Source: Candidatus Saccharimonadota bacterium
GTDB lineage: Bacteria; Patescibacteriota; Saccharimonadia; Saccharimonadales; Saccharimonadaceae
NCBI GenBank assembly: GCA_017515205.1
Contig: JAFWHN010000001.1
Span: forward strand, 1-64,000
DNA length: 64,000 nt
Direction of reading: 5' to 3'
Both the position numbers and the translations under genes were made by a program. Positions 61,781-64,000 of this stretch are shown here, one piece after another (position 1 is the stretch's first letter; the number at the start of each line of letters is the position of its first letter). The notes under the pieces were generated by a model. The model worked only from the letters and a program-made list of their open reading frames with translations. It made no database searches and had not been told where the DNA came from.

Positions 61781-61790
61781 AGCACAGCTA

Positions 61791-62960
61791 TTATACCAAA
61801 TCTAGACCATATTTAACAGCATGTAAATGATTTTGCTCTAGAACAGCCTCATATTTTGCTACTAAATCTAAGCGTTTTTTAAGTTTGGCTACATCAATTG
61901 CTAAATCATAGCGTGAGGCAACATTACGACGCAACATTTCAAATGGCGTAGTGGTGGAACCTTCTTCATTGAACCCATGTACGCGCAATCTCCCTCTACT
62001 AGTATAGTTTTCTAAAATATTTTCCAAGGTTTCTGGATAACCATGGAAACTAGCAATAATTGGCTTATCATTTGTAAACATATCAGAAAATTTCTCTTTT
62101 GACAACTTATTGTTGATAGTGCCAATTGCGCGATATGACAAAGCATTAATGCCAACAAAACGTATTCTAATACCAGGTAAATCATTCTTCAAAATTTTAA
62201 TTGCTTCAATTGCTTCATGCGAAACAATATCTCCAGCTGCCGCAAAAACTAAATCAGGTTCTCTATCTGAAATAAATTGAAAAACTGAAGCTCCTCCATT
62301 GTCAAACTGGAATTTTGCATGATGTGAATCAATGTAACGCGGCCGATCGTTTTTATCAAATGTTGTAAGATTTACAACATTCTCAGAATTAATCATAAAA
62401 TGATATGCTTCCTCTGCCGCCACATCATCAATCGGAAAAATACAATTAGCTAGGTTTGACGGAACGCTTAATAACTGCGAAATTAAAGCTGGCGATTGAT
62501 GGGTAAAGCCATTATGATCTTGTCGCCAACAAGTAGAAGTCGCTAGCAAATTAACCGCTGGCACTGGCTGCCGCCAAGGTACGCTTTGTGATTGTTTAAT
62601 AAACTTAATTTGTTGCAACAATTGTGCTGTAACAATCGGAAAGAATGCTTCATAACTCCCCATCATGGCTCTCTCACCGTTCATCAAATGCCCTGTCATT
62701 ACCGAAAACAACACATTTTCGGACAGCATCTCGACAATTCTACCATCTGGAGCTTCTGGCAAATCCCACGGCTCCGTCTTTAAACTGCCCCAAGCTCGTT
62801 TTTCCACTTCGAACATCTGATCAAATTTATTTGAAGTAGTCTCATCTGGTGAGAAAAAGTAAAAATTAGGATCCTTTTTAAATTCTGCAGTCAAAAGTTC
62901 GCCAATTTTCTTCGCTGGTGAATATTTCTCGGTGCCAGGATTCAATACTTGATCAATCAT
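61791..62960 (-). CDS. Phosphoketolase, C-terminal half as separate gene
   Basis: 389 aa corresponding to the middle and C-terminal domains of xylulose-5-P/fructose-6-P phosphoketolase: FYFFSPDETTSNKFDQMFEV, VMTGHLMNGERAMMGSYEAF, NLLATSTCWRQDHNGFTHQSPAL, AAEEAYHFMINSENVVNL and the C-terminal VRFVGINAL and HGYPETLENILENYTSRGRLRVHGFNEEG. The ATG overlaps the upstream half by ATGA. The halves would form one enzyme making acetyl-phosphate, the central energy route in fermentative organisms of this type. Confidence 0.9.
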   Translation of the reverse strand: MIDQVLNPGTEKYSPAKKIGELLTAEFKKDPNFYFFSPDETTSNKFDQMFEVEKRAWGSLKTEPWDLPEAPDGRIVEMLSENVLFSVMTGHLMNGERAMMGSYEAFFPIVTAQLLQQIKFIKQSQSVPWRQPVPAVNLLATSTCWRQDHNGFTHQSPALISQLLSVPSNLANCIFPIDDVAAEEAYHFMINSENVVNLTTFDKNDRPRYIDSHHAKFQFDNGGASVFQFISDREPDLVFAAAGDIVSHEAIEAIKILKNDLPGIRIRFVGINALSYRAIGTINNKLSKEKFSDMFTNDKPIIASFHGYPETLENILENYTSRGRLRVHGFNEEGSTTTPFEMLRRNVASRYDLAIDVAKLKKRLDLVAKYEAVLEQNHLHAVKYGLDLV

Positions 62961-63919
62961 ATTTGCTCTCCAGAATCATAATTCAATGTAGTGGCGGCTT
63001 GAAAAACATCTTGGAATAATTCTCTTGGCTGGTAACTTTCTAACCATTCTGCCAAAGTCTTTAATTCTTCCCCATCGGTCTTTGGGTTCTTCAAAGGAAT
63101 TTGGTGCGCTTCGTGATGAGCGTTCGGCCCGCCCTCACCCTTCTCTGTTTGCATGATATAAAACGGAGCGGCGGTTTCCTCTCTCAAAGCCGTTTGAAAA
63201 TCTTCTGTGTCATCACCTTGAATCCATCTTGGCGTAAAACCAAAACCACGAATCAGCTCATTGATTTCACGTTCTGATTTACGCGCATAAATAGAAGGCG
63301 CCGAAATCTTATAGCCATTTAAATGCAAAAATGGTATTATTTTACCATTTTTGGCACTGTCAAATAGATTGTGCAAGTTTAATGAATCTAGTGCCGTAGC
63401 AGTTTCTAGTTCCCCGTCGCCGATTAAAACCGCTATAGTCTTTTCGGGATGGCCCAAAGAAAGTCCATAAGCATTTGCGAGGGCATACCCCAGTTCGCCA
63501 CCTTCAGTAATGATGCCAGGAGTAAACGGACTGGCATGGCTCGGAAATCCATCTGGCCATGAAAACTCTTTGCAAAGATATTCTAAACCCGCTAAGTCTA
63601 CTGTAGCTTTTGAATCAACTTTCTCAAGTTTATGATCTAACCATAAATTAGCATTTAATGCCGGAAATCCGTGGCCAGGACCTAGCACAAAACTATAATT
63701 TGGATCTTCACTATAAACGCTTTTTAAATTAGCGTATGCCACGTTGATACCATGGCAAGTTCCCCAGTGGCCAAGTAACCTTGGTTTAATATCATCAAAG
63801 CTTAGTTCTCTTTCTAACAAAAAGTTATTTTTTAGAAAAAGTTGAGCTACCGAAAGGTAATCGCATAATCTAATGCGCTTTTCAATCTTTTCAATCTCAG
63901 CAATGCCCACCGCGCCCAT
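62957..63919 (-). CDS. Phosphoketolase, N-terminal (ThDP-binding) half as separate gene
   Basis: 320 aa matching the N-terminal phosphoketolase domain: YLSVAQLFLKNNFLL, IKPRLLGHWGTCHGINVAYA, LGPGHGFPALNANLWL, GYALANAYG and the thiamine diphosphate motif GDGELE (167-170) to NGYKIS. The gene ends in a clean stop after the AHQIPL region, exactly at the linker between domains, so this is natural fission and not a frameshift. TGGTATAAT-type -10 lies 7 nt before the ATG. Confidence 0.9.
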   Translation of the reverse strand: MGAVGIAEIEKIEKRIRLCDYLSVAQLFLKNNFLLERELSFDDIKPRLLGHWGTCHGINVAYANLKSVYSEDPNYSFVLGPGHGFPALNANLWLDHKLEKVDSKATVDLAGLEYLCKEFSWPDGFPSHASPFTPGIITEGGELGYALANAYGLSLGHPEKTIAVLIGDGELETATALDSLNLHNLFDSAKNGKIIPFLHLNGYKISAPSIYARKSEREINELIRGFGFTPRWIQGDDTEDFQTALREETAAPFYIMQTEKGEGGPNAHHEAHQIPLKNPKTDGEELKTLAEWLESYQPRELFQDVFQAATTLNYDSGEQI

Positions 63920-63952
63920 ATCTATTATTATACCGCAAGCACATTATAAAAC

Positions 63953-63975
63953 AAGTTTGAACAAACTTATTTTTT
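63953..63975. terminator. Terminator-like hairpin at the window end
   Basis: AAGTTTG-AA-CAAACTT followed by ATTTTTTGG on the plus strand. A shorter T run exists on the minus strand. The gene it serves is outside the window. Confidence 0.55.
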
Positions 63976-64000
63976 GGTTTTTCCTTCTATAAAATCTTTA

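Noticed and set aside
62957..62960. Frameshift or sequencing error splitting phosphoketolase
   Set aside because: Each half has intact ends, the break is at the interdomain linker, and the ATGA overlap is the same coupling device used elsewhere in the window.

Overview
The window reads as a piece of a small, AT-rich bacterial chromosome, most likely Candidatus Saccharibacteria (TM7) or a close Patescibacteria/CPR relative. No 16S gene is present, so this is inferred from gene content: a phosphoketolase, GatCAB beside a glutamyl-tRNA synthetase, paired FemX-like transferases, MurJ, a class A PBP, a sortase with a sortase-type substrate, PEGA and DUF3048 envelope proteins, and a shortened MetK. 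Genes end in TGA as well as TAA and TAG (for example at ATGA start/stop overlaps), so the code is standard 11 and not the Gracilibacteria code 25. At least 15 genes have a TGnTANAAT -10 box about 6 nt before the ATG, which implies widespread leaderless transcripts.

Layout. 0-13.5 kb: dprA, pth, a PIN-PhoH protein, der, tRNA-Glu, envelope proteins (DUF3048, a surface protein, a PEGA protein, a sortase) and gltX. 13.5-16.5 kb: tRNA-Leu followed by two accessory genes, one with a HopA1-like segment and one built of repeats. 16.5-37.8 kb: mostly housekeeping. It holds an ABC exporter, metK under a SAM riboswitch, a glycosyltransferase and CDP-alcohol transferase pair, xth-smpB, dnaE, galU, a cell-wall operon (Mur ligase, hydrolase, aminotransferase, two FemX proteins and a 36-codon acidic ORF), rpsJ, an LPxTG-type surface protein and tuf.

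37.9-50.2 kb is an accessory region of lipoproteins and small unknown proteins. Its core, 43.9-48.0 kb, holds three minus-strand transcription units driven by near-identical promoter modules: -10, -35, an AATAACAGAG box and a 19-bp palindrome at fixed spacing. They make (1) a roughly 1.08-kb highly structured RNA with no convincing ORF, (2) an unknown 95-aa protein and (3) a Csx3-like protein (a family that includes CRISPR-linked cyclic-oligoadenylate ring nucleases) followed by a structured 3' region sharing motifs with the large RNA. No cas genes or CRISPR array are present. A TrmB-type regulator, a two-domain protein with a 2H-phosphoesterase-like C-terminus and a transglutaminase-like protein lie beside or between these units. 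This is the best candidate for an undescribed system.

50.3-64 kb: fusA, a small basic ORF with its own promoter, the gatC-gatA-(TM+HEPN-like)-gatB operon in which gatA and gatB each carry a GC-rich palindromic insertion with a shared core, then murJ, a class A PBP, a PIN-TRAM protein and a phosphoketolase encoded as two coupled half-genes.
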